A DNA stretch of 64,000 nucleotides. Source: Pseudonocardia sp. HH130630-07 (GTDB lineage Bacteria; Actinomycetota; Actinomycetes; Mycobacteriales; Pseudonocardiaceae). The notes beneath the pieces were generated by a model. It worked only from the letters and a program-made list of their open reading frames with translations. It had not been told where the DNA came from and did not search any database. Positions 48,050 through 56,430 of the stretch are shown here, one piece after another (position 1 is the stretch's first letter; each line of letters opens with the position of its first letter). Location of the stretch: positions 310,001-374,000 of the forward strand of contig NZ_CP013855.1 in the NCBI RefSeq assembly GCF_001698125.1, read 5' to 3'. The position numbers and the translations under genes were made by a program.

Positions 48050-49470
48050 GAGCCTGTCACGGTTCCCGTGTAAGCCACGGGTGACTGATGTGGTTAAGCT
48101 ATCACAGAGGAAGTCGTCCAGGGAAGAGGACGACCAGGGTGTTCAGGGCTGTTTTCCAGCCATGTGTTCCGGTTCCGGACTCACCTCCTCTCTTGCTCGG
48201 AATGTTCCGCAGGCCGAGGTAGAGTAGCTTCATCGCCGCCTCGTCCGACGGGAAGTGCCCGCGAGTCTTTGTGATTTTCCGGAGTTGGAAGTTGATGGAT
48301 TCGATGGTGTTGGTGGTGTAGACGATCCGCCGTAGTTCGGGCGGGTAGTCGAGGAACGGAATGAACTCGTTCCACGCACGACGCCAGACGTCGAGCACTC
48401 CCGGGTACTGTCGTCCCCACTCGGTGTCAAGATCCTTCAGGGCGAGCTCGGCGGCCTCGACGGTGGGCGCGGTGTAGATCGTCTTCATGGACTTCACGAT
48501 CTTCTTCCGGTCCTGGTAGGACACGAACCGCATCGCGTTGCGGATCACGTGCACCACGCATGTCTGGACGACGGCGTCGGGGAAGACGCTGGTGATGGCT
48601 TCAGGAAGACCACTCAGGCCATCGCAGCAGGCGATCAGGATGTCGCGCAGCCCGCGGTTGCGCAGCTGGGTGAGCACCGCGTGCCAGAACTTCGCGCCCT
48701 CGGTCTCGGCGATCCAGCAGCCCAGCGCGTGCTTGCGGCCCTCGACGTCCACGCCGATGACCAGGTGCGCGCTCTTGATCGTGACCGCGGCCTTGTCCCG
48801 GATCTTGATTCGGATACCGTCGATATAGACGATCGGGTAGACCTCGTCGACCGGCCGATTCCGCCAGATCTCGATCTCGTCGGTCACCACATCGGTGATG
48901 TTCGAGATCAGTTCCCGTGACGCCTCCACCCCGTACACTTCGAGCAGGTGCGCTTCGATGTCGCGGGTCGACATTCCGCGGGCGTAACAGGAGAGCACCA
49001 GCTCGTCGATCTGGCCGACCCGACGGGCGCGTTTCGGCACGATCTGCGGCTCGAACTCGCCATTCCGGTCCCGCGGCACGCTGATCGTCACCGGCCCGTT
49101 CGTGGTCGACACCTTCTTGGTAGCGCTGCCATTACGCGAATTGCCGGTACCGTGTCCGGCGGGGTCGTCGCGGTCATAGCCGAGGTGGTGGGTCATCTCG
49201 GTCTGCAGCGACCGTTCGAGCACGGCCTTGGTCATCTGGTTGAGCAGTCCGTCGACGCCGTCGATCGGGGTACCGGCGGCCTTCGCATCGGCCAACAGCG
49301 CGTCGATCGCCGACGGGTCGAGCGCCTCGGCAAGCCGGCGGGCAGCCGCGGTCTCACCGTCGGGATCGGGTTGGTTCTCGCTCACGTGGGTGTCCCTCCC
49401 GACCGCCGTGTTGATCACTGCGGTCGATCTTGGTCCACCCGCGGCTTACACGGCTCGCGTGACACGCCTA
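48050..49470 (-). mobile_element. IS256-family element, copy 2
   Basis: The element is bounded by GAGCCTGTCACGG (48050) and the inverted CGTGACACGCCTA end (49470). It is flanked by the 8-bp duplication GCCCGCAC (48042-48049 and 49471-49478). It is inserted into IS427-group copy 2 and is a different IS256 lineage from copy 1. Confidence 0.9.
48102..49418 (-). CDS. IS256-family transposase (copy 2)
   Basis: A 438-aa mutator-type transposase: VPRDRNGEFEPQIVPKRARR, YPIVYIDGIRIKIRDKAAVT (Asp), ILIACCDGLSGLPEAITSVF (Asp) and YTTNTIESINFQLRKITKTR (Glu). It appears intact. It shares domain order but only moderate identity with copy 1, so the two arrived independently. Confidence 0.92.
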   Translation of the reverse strand: MINTAVGRDTHVSENQPDPDGETAAARRLAEALDPSAIDALLADAKAAGTPIDGVDGLLNQMTKAVLERSLQTEMTHHLGYDRDDPAGHGTGNSRNGSATKKVSTTNGPVTISVPRDRNGEFEPQIVPKRARRVGQIDELVLSCYARGMSTRDIEAHLLEVYGVEASRELISNITDVVTDEIEIWRNRPVDEVYPIVYIDGIRIKIRDKAAVTIKSAHLVIGVDVEGRKHALGCWIAETEGAKFWHAVLTQLRNRGLRDILIACCDGLSGLPEAITSVFPDAVVQTCVVHVIRNAMRFVSYQDRKKIVKSMKTIYTAPTVEAAELALKDLDTEWGRQYPGVLDVWRRAWNEFIPFLDYPPELRRIVYTTNTIESINFQLRKITKTRGHFPSDEAAMKLLYLGLRNIPSKRGGESGTGTHGWKTALNTLVVLFPGRLPL

Positions 49471-49659
49471 GCCCGCACCGATACCGGTAGATGATCCCCT
49501 CGAGCACCCGGCGGTCATCGCGGAACGGGCACCCGCGACGACCCTCGGAGGAGGGCAACAGCGGCGCCAGACGGGCCCACTGGGCATCAGTCAGGACAGC
49601 GGTACGCGGCACCGATCAAGCATCGCGCACCCCGCTCCGCCTATCTGGGAGACACGCCC
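49471..49659 (-). repeat. IS427-group 5' end, first tandem copy
   Basis: This is the missing start of IS427 copy 2 (transposase start near 49612, MPRTAVLTDAQWARLAPLLP) up to its terminal repeat GGGAGACACGCCC. It begins exactly at the IS256 target duplication. Confidence 0.88.
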
Positions 49660-49661
49660 TA

Positions 49662-49850
49662 GCCCGCACCGATACCGGTAGATGATCCCCTCGAGCACCC
49701 GGCGGTCATCGCGGAACGGGCGCCCGCGACGACCCTCGGAGGAGGGCAACAGCGGCGCCAGACGGGCCCACTGGGCATCAGTCAGGACAGCGGTACGCGG
49801 CACCGATCAAGCATCGCGCACCCCGGTCCGCCTATCTGGGAGACACGCCC
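49662..49850 (-). repeat. IS427-group 5' end, second tandem copy
   Basis: A second copy of the same 189-bp segment with a 191-bp period and only a few base changes. It begins again at GCCCGCAC and ends in GGGAGACACGCCC followed by TA and the APH remnant. Only the 5' part of the element is duplicated. Confidence 0.88.
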
Positions 49851-49852
49851 TA

Positions 49853-50188
49853 GTCGCGGCGTTCGACTGGGACAGCCTGATCGCCTGCCCGGAACCGGTC
49901 CTCGCCGGGCTGGCCGCAGGCGCGTTCACCGACGGAAGCCCCAGCGGAGCCGACGCACCGACACCCGAGGAGACCGCCGCCTTCCTCACCGACTACGACC
50001 ACGCCCGCGAGCACCGTTTCAGCAGCGGAGAACAAGCCCTCGCCGCCGCGGCCGCCGGATGGGTCCTGGCCTACAACGCCCGCTGCGTCATCGAACTACA
50101 GGCCCGTGGGCTGATCGAACCCCAGCAGAGCAGTCCCGCCGCGATGCTCGACCGCCACAGAGACACCTACCTGCATCTGCGCTGGTGA
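49853..50188 (+). pseudogene. Aminoglycoside phosphotransferase-like protein, C-terminal fragment
   Basis: The frame is open from the IS end and reads FDWDSLIACPEPVLAGLAAG, FTDGSPSGADAPTPEETAAF and AAAGWVLAYNARCVIELQAR to a stop at 50188. The DWDSL motif and what follows match the C-terminal lobe of APH-fold phosphotransferases in actinobacteria. The kinase core with the HGD motif is missing, removed by the IS427 insertion. Confidence 0.75.
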
Positions 50189-50938
50189 CACCCTTCACGA
50201 GGGTCCTGCGAGTTCGTCGTGCGCGGTGCTGTGCCCGGGCCACCGAGCGCTCGGGCGGCCGGCACGCGGCGGGGGTGTCGCGACCGACCCAGCGGGCAGT
50301 GACCCGGTCGCAGTCGAGCGGAGACGTTCGATGGGGCTCGCTCGAACGGGTCTCAGCACCCAGCGTTGCTGAGCTTGAGTACCCGTCACGACGCCGCAGC
50401 GCGCTGCACCGACTACGCGGCTCGATCGTATGCGACTCAAGTTTATGCCGCTGTCGGGGTCATTCGTGCGGATGTACTCGGGGGTAATAGTGCCGCGTCG
50501 TGCTGTGCCGTTGCTAATGTGCGCCGCGTCGGCCCCAAGGGGGAGCCGTCCGCGGGCCGTGAGCGCCACTTCACCAGCCTTCAAGGCGCTCACGGACCGT
50601 GCTCAACTCCCCGCCGGTGCTCCCAACGCGGTCCGTCTCAGCCAGGTTGAGCCTGGCAGATGCGGCTGTTGTCGGCGCCGGTGATGTCGAGGGGTGACCC
50701 TGCGTAGTTTCTCGCGGGTCGGGCGGCGGGTCGTCGAGGGTCCCGAAAACGCCTCGAAAGAAGGCGTATCCGCACGCTCAGTAATTCGGGCACACGAAGG
50801 TGGTAGGTGAGTGGATTTCGGTCTAAATGTGTTCTACGTTTTCGCGCAGTCGGTACGGGCTCCCACCTGATCAATGTGCCGGCATCCGACGGGCTTCCGC
50901 TCTATGAGGGCGGGCCGGGACTTAACAGGAGAACGACT
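50189..50938. other. 750-bp stretch without a recognised gene
   Basis: No open frame here has family resemblance. Local GC content is lower than in the neighbours. AGGAG at 50927-50931 serves the next gene; its promoter should be between about 50700 and 50920. Confidence 0.5.
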
Positions 50939-51340
50939 GTGCTGAAGAAGGCTGGAATCGTCGTGGCGGCGTCCGCGGCGTCGCTGATGGCGCTGAGCCC
51001 GATCGCGTTCGCCGCCGATAGCGACCACGACGGCGACCACGGTGACCGCGACCGGGGCCACCACCGTCACCACGACACCGAGGGCATCGACAAGGGCGCC
51101 GAGGGTCTGATCGCTGGGCTCAACGGCAACAACGTCGACGTCCCGGTCCAGGCGTGCAACAACAACGTCCCGGTCAACGTCCTGGGCGTGCAGGTCCCGG
51201 TCGAGGACGCCGCCGCCGCCAACGGCGTCACCGGTGCGCTGGGCATCCTCGGCGACGGTGCGGCCCGCTCCGGTGACTCGGTCACCGACCAGTCCGACAC
51301 CTGCGCCCAGTCCGGTGGCTCGGGCGACAGCGTCGACTGA
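50939..51340 (+). CDS. Small secreted protein, rodlin/chaplin-like, His/Asp-rich
   Basis: A 133-aa protein from GTG 50939, with AGGAG about 8 bp upstream. The signal peptide MLKKAGIVVAASAASLMALS ends at SPIAFA. The mature N-terminus is rich in Asp and His (DSDHDGDHGDRDRGHHRHHD). The rest (GLNGNNVDVPVQACNNNVPV, NVLGVQVPVEDAAAANG) recalls the chaplin/rodlin hydrophobic-repeat proteins that coat aerial hyphae, with two Cys. The His/Asp stretch could bind divalent metal. A strong terminator follows. Confidence 0.8.
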   Translation: MLKKAGIVVAASAASLMALSPIAFAADSDHDGDHGDRDRGHHRHHDTEGIDKGAEGLIAGLNGNNVDVPVQACNNNVPVNVLGVQVPVEDAAAANGVTGALGILGDGAARSGDSVTDQSDTCAQSGGSGDSVD

Positions 51341-51359
51341 CCTGTCACCACCGAAGTTC

Positions 51360-51394
51360 GGGCCCCGCACCTGTCGGTGCGGGGCCCGTCTTTG
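51360..51394 (+). terminator. Rho-independent-type terminator
   Basis: A 12-bp perfect stem GGGCCCCGCACC / GGTGCGGGGCCC with a 4-base loop (TGTC), then GTCTTTGT. It lies 20 bp after the secreted-protein stop and should end that transcript. Confidence 0.9.
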
Positions 51395-51836
51395 TATCGG
51401 TCGGCGTCGTCAGCTGTGCAGCACCGGGCCGCCGTTGCTGCGGCCGATGGTGAACGGCCCGACGTGCCGGCACACGTTCAACACCCCGAGCCGGAGAACG
51501 GCGTACCTCTGGAAGTGGCAGGCGGCGCCGCGCGGTTCGCGACCACGAGGAGGACCCTTCGCGATCCCCGCTGGCCGGCTGCAGGTCGCTCTCCCGCTTC
51601 GCCGCCAGGACGTTTCGCTCGGCCTGGTCCTCGACCTCGACCACGTGCTCCAGCGCCGACGTCAGCGCGCTCACCCAGCGTCACCCGCATCCGGTCCGCC
51701 GCTCCCGGGAGACACCGGTGGGCCCGGTACCGTCACAGCACCCGATGGCGGCCGGGGCGGGACCCGGGTCCTGCTCGACGGCGCCTGGCCGGCGCTGCTG
51801 GTGAACACCTGCGATCTCGTCACGGAGGCCCCCGCT
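51395..51836. other. 442-bp stretch without a recognised gene
   Basis: No convincing coding sequence. It precedes a two-gene operon of unknown function and should contain its promoter. GGAG at 51825-51828 is the likely ribosome site of the next gene. Confidence 0.45.
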
Positions 51837-52304
51837 GTGAACGACGCCCCGTCGAACCCGCACCTCGACACCGAGGGGGAAGTCGACGCCTCGGCGGTCG
51901 CCTGCGACTACTGGCATCCCGACGGGCCGCACACCCCCGCCACCGTCGCCCAAGCCGCGGTCATGGTCGACGAGATGACGCACTACCTGGCCCGCGCCAC
52001 CGCCCCGTGGGTCGACCCGGCCGCGGTGCTCCCGCACGCCGGGGACCTGTACACAGTCCTCGGGCGGCTGCGCTCCGGTCTCGGCCGGCTCGACCAGGTC
52101 CTGCACCAGCTCGCCGGCCGCGCCGAGAACCTCTCCCTCGACGACACCCTCTACGACGACCGCGGCGACGACCGGAACGCCGGTGACACGGCCGCGGCCG
52201 GAGCCGCCGGACTGCGCGACGCCCGGCGTGCGCTGCCCGAGCTGATCGAGGCGCTCGGCCGAGCGCACGACGCGACCGGGTGCCTCGGGCACCGGGACGC
52301 GTGA
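51837..52304 (+). CDS. Hypothetical protein, 155 aa (pair, first gene)
   Basis: GTG 51837. The protein is acidic and mostly helical: VAQAAVMVDEMTHYLARATA, VLGRLRSGLGRLDQVLHQLA and RDARRALPELIEALGRAHDA. No known domain is recognised. The stop overlaps the ATG of the next gene (TGATG), so the two are translated together. Confidence 0.65.
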   Translation: MNDAPSNPHLDTEGEVDASAVACDYWHPDGPHTPATVAQAAVMVDEMTHYLARATAPWVDPAAVLPHAGDLYTVLGRLRSGLGRLDQVLHQLAGRAENLSLDDTLYDDRGDDRNAGDTAAAGAAGLRDARRALPELIEALGRAHDATGCLGHRDA

Positions 52305-52666
52305 TGGCCGCCAACGGCGACGAGCTGGACCTTTCGGCCGCCGAGGACCCGGTCACCGCGGCCTACGTCGCGGCCGTCGCCGCCCTGAGCGCTGGCACCG
52401 CCACCGCCCGCCCCGGCAGCACCGACGGCGTGCTCGCGGCAGACCCTGGGCCCGTCACCGACGGCGAGTACGTGACCCGGCTGGAGGCGCTGCACCATGT
52501 CGCGGGGGCTCTGATCCAGGGGTTGGCCACGCTGCGCGACAGCGACGCCGCCACCCGCGCCGGGGCCGTGGACCAGCTACGGGACGCTACGACCCGTGCG
52601 TGGGAGACCAGCACGATGTTGACCATGCTCCGGCGGCCGCCCGCAGCCGACGAACACGACCGGTGA
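52304..52666 (+). CDS. Hypothetical protein, 120 aa (pair, second gene)
   Basis: ATG 52304 overlaps the stop of the previous gene. The protein is also helical: VTRLEALHHVAGALIQGLAT, LRDSDAATRAGAVDQLRDAT. It looks like a partner of the upstream product, perhaps a structural or regulatory pair of an accessory element. No function can be given. Confidence 0.62.
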   Translation: MAANGDELDLSAAEDPVTAAYVAAVAALSAGTATARPGSTDGVLAADPGPVTDGEYVTRLEALHHVAGALIQGLATLRDSDAATRAGAVDQLRDATTRAWETSTMLTMLRRPPAADEHDR

Positions 52667-52689
52667 CATCGCGTGGATACGACGAAGGC

Positions 52690-52726
52690 CCGCCCCGGGT
52701 TCCGGCCGGGGACGGGCCTCCATCAG
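52690..52726 (+). terminator. Stem-loop terminator
   Basis: AGGCCCGCCCCGG and CCGGGGACGGGCCT form a long GC-rich stem with one mismatch around a short loop, ending the two-gene operon. No clear T run follows. Confidence 0.75.
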
Positions 52727-52862
52727 TATAAAGCCCCGGTCGCGTGACCTACGAGGGTCAGAGGCTTGCCGAGGCAATTCGATCATCAGAGTACACCCTC
52801 CGTGAAGGGCCCCCGACGCGGCACCCCTGGACTGACGGCTATGTCAGCTTTAGGCTGCCATT

Positions 52863-53789
52863 GTGACTGAGGTTCGGGAGCCGCGCGGGGCTGATGCGGC
52901 GCGGCTGTTGTACGCCGATGCCGCGCGCCGGCTGTCTGACTTCTCCCGGCGACTGGTGCCCACGAGCCGGGACCATGACGGCGGGGACTACCTACGCGAG
53001 GCGCTGCTGGCGACGCGGGAGGCCGAGCGCTTGCTCGCGCTCGCCGTGGTCGTCGAGCGCGCCTCCGGCACGACGTGGGAGACGATCGGTGATACCGCCG
53101 AGGGCATCACCCGGCAGTCGGCCCAGAAGAAGTGGGCCGACACCGCGGTCATGGTCACCGCGCTGGCCGAGGGGATCCCCACCGGCGCGCTACGCAGCCG
53201 CGGAGTCTCGACGGCCGCGGGGCTGGCCGAGGACCTCGACGTTTGGTATGTCCGGCACCGCCGGCCCGGCGATATCGACGACGACGCCGAGCGTCCGATC
53301 AGCGGCTACCTGCTCGACCCTGGCCCGGCCCCTGACCTGTCCGCCTACGACACCGGACCCGACGAGGCGTATGAATGGCTGCTCTCGGATCATCCGTGGG
53401 CGCGCGTCGAACGCCTCCGCCGTGCCGAGTCCGGCTGGGATGACGAGCTGCGCAACGCCGCCACCGTGCGTGACTGGACCGACCGTATGCAGAGCACTGA
53501 CCGGCGGGAACGTTACCCGCACAACCCGGAGATCGCGGAGAACCTGCGCGGTCTGGCCGACCTCATGCGCCCGATCGCCGACGACCAGCAGCTGCGTGCG
53601 CACCTGGACGCTGCCGTGCCCGACGACGTCCGCGTCCAGCAGCTACGCGCCCGATGGGTGACCCATCAGCACGCCCAGGGCCAGGACGACTACCGCTACC
53701 CCGAGCACCTGCTCGGTCTCGGCGCGGCCGCGTACCCGCCACCGGTCAGCGGATCCGGACGCAGCTCTGGCACCGAGGATGACCGGTGA
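52863..53789 (+). CDS. Hypothetical protein with possible helix-turn-helix
   Basis: A 308-aa protein from GTG 52863. Residues about 65-95 (ASGTTWETIGDTAEGITRQS then AQKKWAD) look like a sigma-factor-type helix-turn-helix (WxxIGxxxGxTRQAAxKKW). The remaining helical, acidic part has no known match. Such proteins occur in actinobacterial accessory elements. The stop overlaps the next short frame. Confidence 0.6.
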   Translation: MTEVREPRGADAARLLYADAARRLSDFSRRLVPTSRDHDGGDYLREALLATREAERLLALAVVVERASGTTWETIGDTAEGITRQSAQKKWADTAVMVTALAEGIPTGALRSRGVSTAAGLAEDLDVWYVRHRRPGDIDDDAERPISGYLLDPGPAPDLSAYDTGPDEAYEWLLSDHPWARVERLRRAESGWDDELRNAATVRDWTDRMQSTDRRERYPHNPEIAENLRGLADLMRPIADDQQLRAHLDAAVPDDVRVQQLRARWVTHQHAQGQDDYRYPEHLLGLGAAAYPPPVSGSGRSSGTEDDR

Positions 53790-53911
53790 ACGTTCCGCAC
53801 AAGCACCACTACGTGCCGCAGTTCCTGCTTCGGCGGTGCGCAGGCCACAACCAGAAACTCCTCGTGCACCACGCGGGCAGGGTGGAACGACCCCGCCGGG
53901 TACGCCGGTGA
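53786..53911 (+). pseudogene. DUF4238 protein, N-terminal fragment
   Basis: A 41-codon frame from GTG 53786 (overlapping the previous stop, GTGA) reads VNVPHKHHYVPQFLLRRCAG. KHHYVPQFLLR is the signature start of DUF4238 proteins, which are normally about 250-350 aa. The frame ends after 41 codons and the family cannot be followed further. Confidence 0.7.
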
Positions 53912-53987
53912 AAGACCGCTCAGACCCTCCTAGGCTAGGCCAGATCAGCGGCGCCTCCGCTTCGTCCCGGTCGGAGGCGAGACACGC

Positions 53988-54716
53988 TCAGAGCAGCCGT
54001 ACCGGCAGCCGCGTCTCGTTCACGGTTCCGTCGGACGCTCGCTCGATCTCGTAGCCGTACGCGCCCGGGGTCTCTGCGACCACCTCGTGCAGGTCGGTCC
54101 CGCGGTAGTGCAGCCCGGCGCCGTCGTCGGTGGCGAATCCGGGTGGGAGCGTGCCGGCGGCGATCAGCTCGTGCAGCACGGGGCGGCGCTCGGCTTCGGT
54201 GTCGTGGTGGACGCCGTTGGAGTACGGCAGGAACCCGAGACCGTTGGTGACCGGCCGCAACTCCGGACCAAATGAGTCGGTCGTGCCGCCGGCGTGCCAG
54301 CAGATCGATCCCGCGGAGACGCCGGTGAGCACGACACCCGATTCCCACGCCTGGCGCAGCGCCACGTCGAGACCGTGCAGCCGCCACATCGCCAGCAGGG
54401 CCGCGACGCTCCCGCCCGACACCCAGACGACGTCCTGCGTGAGCAGGTGTTCGGCCGGATCGTCGATGTTGGGCATCTCCACCAGCGAGAGGTGGCTGGC
54501 AGTCCAGCCGTGCCGCCATGCGTTGTCGTAGAAGGTCATGATCAGGCGAGGGTCGTCACCCGCGGCGGTGGGCAGGAAGCAGATCCTTGGGGCGCGGCCG
54601 GACACCCGGGCGAGTGCGACAGCGTGCTGGGCCAGCGGGGCGATCTCCCAGGACAGCCGGCGGGACCGCCGGAAGCCGCCGGAGGTGGCGAGGATCGTCG
54701 GGTGCAGCGCAGTCAT
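53988..54716 (-). CDS. S51-family peptidase (dipeptidase E-like)
   Basis: A 242-aa class-I glutamine-amidotransferase-like protein with VVWVSGGSVAALLAMWRLHG, the nucleophile elbow GVSAGSICWHAGG (Ser near 133) and PYSNGVHHDTEAERR with the His. This is the peptidase E/cyanophycinase-like pattern. Characterised relatives cleave Asp-X dipeptides in the cytoplasm. ATG 54716; complete. Confidence 0.88.
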   Translation of the reverse strand: MTALHPTILATSGGFRRSRRLSWEIAPLAQHAVALARVSGRAPRICFLPTAAGDDPRLIMTFYDNAWRHGWTASHLSLVEMPNIDDPAEHLLTQDVVWVSGGSVAALLAMWRLHGLDVALRQAWESGVVLTGVSAGSICWHAGGTTDSFGPELRPVTNGLGFLPYSNGVHHDTEAERRPVLHELIAAGTLPPGFATDDGAGLHYRGTDLHEVVAETPGAYGYEIERASDGTVNETRLPVRLL

Positions 54717-54869
54717 CAGGCGAGGCTAGAAGCCGACGCGGACGGGTTCAGCCGGATTACGCATGCCCACCTGGCCTTCCGCCGGGCCGTCAGCTTCCAC
54801 GGGAGGACCGCCACGAGGATCCGGTCGAGGGGCGAAGTCCACGCTGCAGCGTCCGGGACGGTGCCGTCC

Positions 54870-55079
54870 GAGCGGCGTTGTGTCGGATGTCGTGTCGAGC
54901 GGGTAAGCGTCGGGTGGCTGTGCGGGGGTGCGTTGGCGACCTCGCTGCCTGCGCTGTTCCTGGCCGTCGTCATTTGGCTGGCTGCCAGGGTGGCCGCGCG
55001 GAGCGTGATCACAGCCGGTGAGCTGGTCGCCGTGTACGACTACATGGGCACCCAGCTCGCCGGACGCCCCACCACGTAG
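54870..55079 (+). pseudogene. ABC exporter transmembrane-domain fragment
   Basis: The plus strand encodes VGWLCGGALATSLPALFLAV, VIWLAARVAARSVITAGELV then AVYDYMG and a stop. This is a typical segment of ABC exporter membrane domains (xLITxGELVAVYGY). Nothing of the rest of the transporter is present. Confidence 0.6.
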
Positions 55080-55442
55080 CCCAGGACCACCAGCCCCTGC
55101 GAGTCACGCGGTCGGTCTGGGGCGCATGATGCTGGTCGTGCCAGTGGCCCGCGCTCACCGACGACTCCCCGCTGTCCCGCACGTCCTGGCAGAGCCCGAC
55201 TCTGCTGTGTGTGTGCGTCTATGCGGTCGATCGTGGCACGTACCCCTGCACGGGCGGCAGGCACCTCACGCGCTGACCCGAGCAACGGTCTTGACTCAGC
55301 TGAATCGCGACGCCAGCCCCGGCCAGCACGCGCTTGGCGGCTTGCTGGCCGACCCGAGTAGCCGGCATGCAGGGGATCAGCGATGCTCTGATAGTCCTGG
55401 CCCGTAGGCTCGGGATAGCACGCGGCGTACGGCGGGAGGTGA
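55080..55442. other. Region upstream of the AAA-protease module
   Basis: No gene is recognised in these 363 bp. GGGAGG at 55433-55439 is the ribosome site of the ATPase gene. The module's promoter should lie here. Confidence 0.45.
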
Positions 55443-56430
55443 GTGGTGGCCGGATCAGGAGAGCACTTCAAGGCGCTCGTACGAAGCCACGGAAGCGGCG
55501 ACGACGAGGCGTTCTACTCGGTCGCGCTACAGGTCGCCGCTCAAGCGGCCCGGCAGGGACACCATCATCTCGCGGCTGATCTCAAAGCCGCAGTTGACCA
55601 CTCACGTGTCGAGCGACCGAAAAAAGTCACCTCAATCGCTCAACCGAGAGGCGACCTTTCAGAACTCGTTATCGCCTCTCACCCCGCCGTTGGCTTGAAA
55701 GACTTGGTCCTGCCGGATGAGCTGGCCGCGCAGGCGGGACAATTCCTCAGCGAGCAACGCCAACGCAAGCAGCTCCTAGATCACGGCTTTGAGCCCGCTC
55801 ATCGCCTCCTGTTCGAGGGGCCGCCTGGTACGGGCAAGACGATGACCGCGGCAGTCCTGGCCCACGAGCTCTCTCTGCCCTTGCTGGCGATCAGGCTCGA
55901 CAGCCTGCTGAGCAAGTTCATGGGCGAGACCGCCAGTAAACTGCGCGTCATCTTCGATGCAGTGGGCGGGCAACGCGGGGTGTACCTATTCGATGAGTTC
56001 GACGCACTCGGTGGTGACCGAGCAGGAAACGACGTCGGCGAAGCCCGACGCATCCTAAACTCGTTCCTGGTATTCCTGGAAAATAGCTCTCCCGAGAGCA
56101 TCGTCATCGCTGCGACCAACCACCGGTCGATTCTGGACAAGGCCCTTTTCCGGCGTTTCGACATGGTTCTCAACTACTCACTTCCGGACGCGAAACAGGC
56201 CGCCGCCGTGATGCGCGGCAGGCTCGGATCTCTCGCCAAGAGCGTACGTTGGGCCGCATTGGCGGAGCACATGGCAGGTCTCTCCCACGCGGATCTCGTG
56301 AGGGCTGCGGAGTCTGCTGCCAAGAGCGTCATCCTCGCTGGCGGAACACGAGTAAGTGAGCCTTTTTCAACCTGACCAGCGAGCTTCTGCGTCAGGAGAT
56401 CGCGAAGGTTGCAGCGCAACTGCTCTGACC

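Noticed and set aside
49471..49850. Tandem repeat read as a satellite or origin iteron array
   Set aside because: Both units are the 5' end of an IS427-group element with its terminal repeat.
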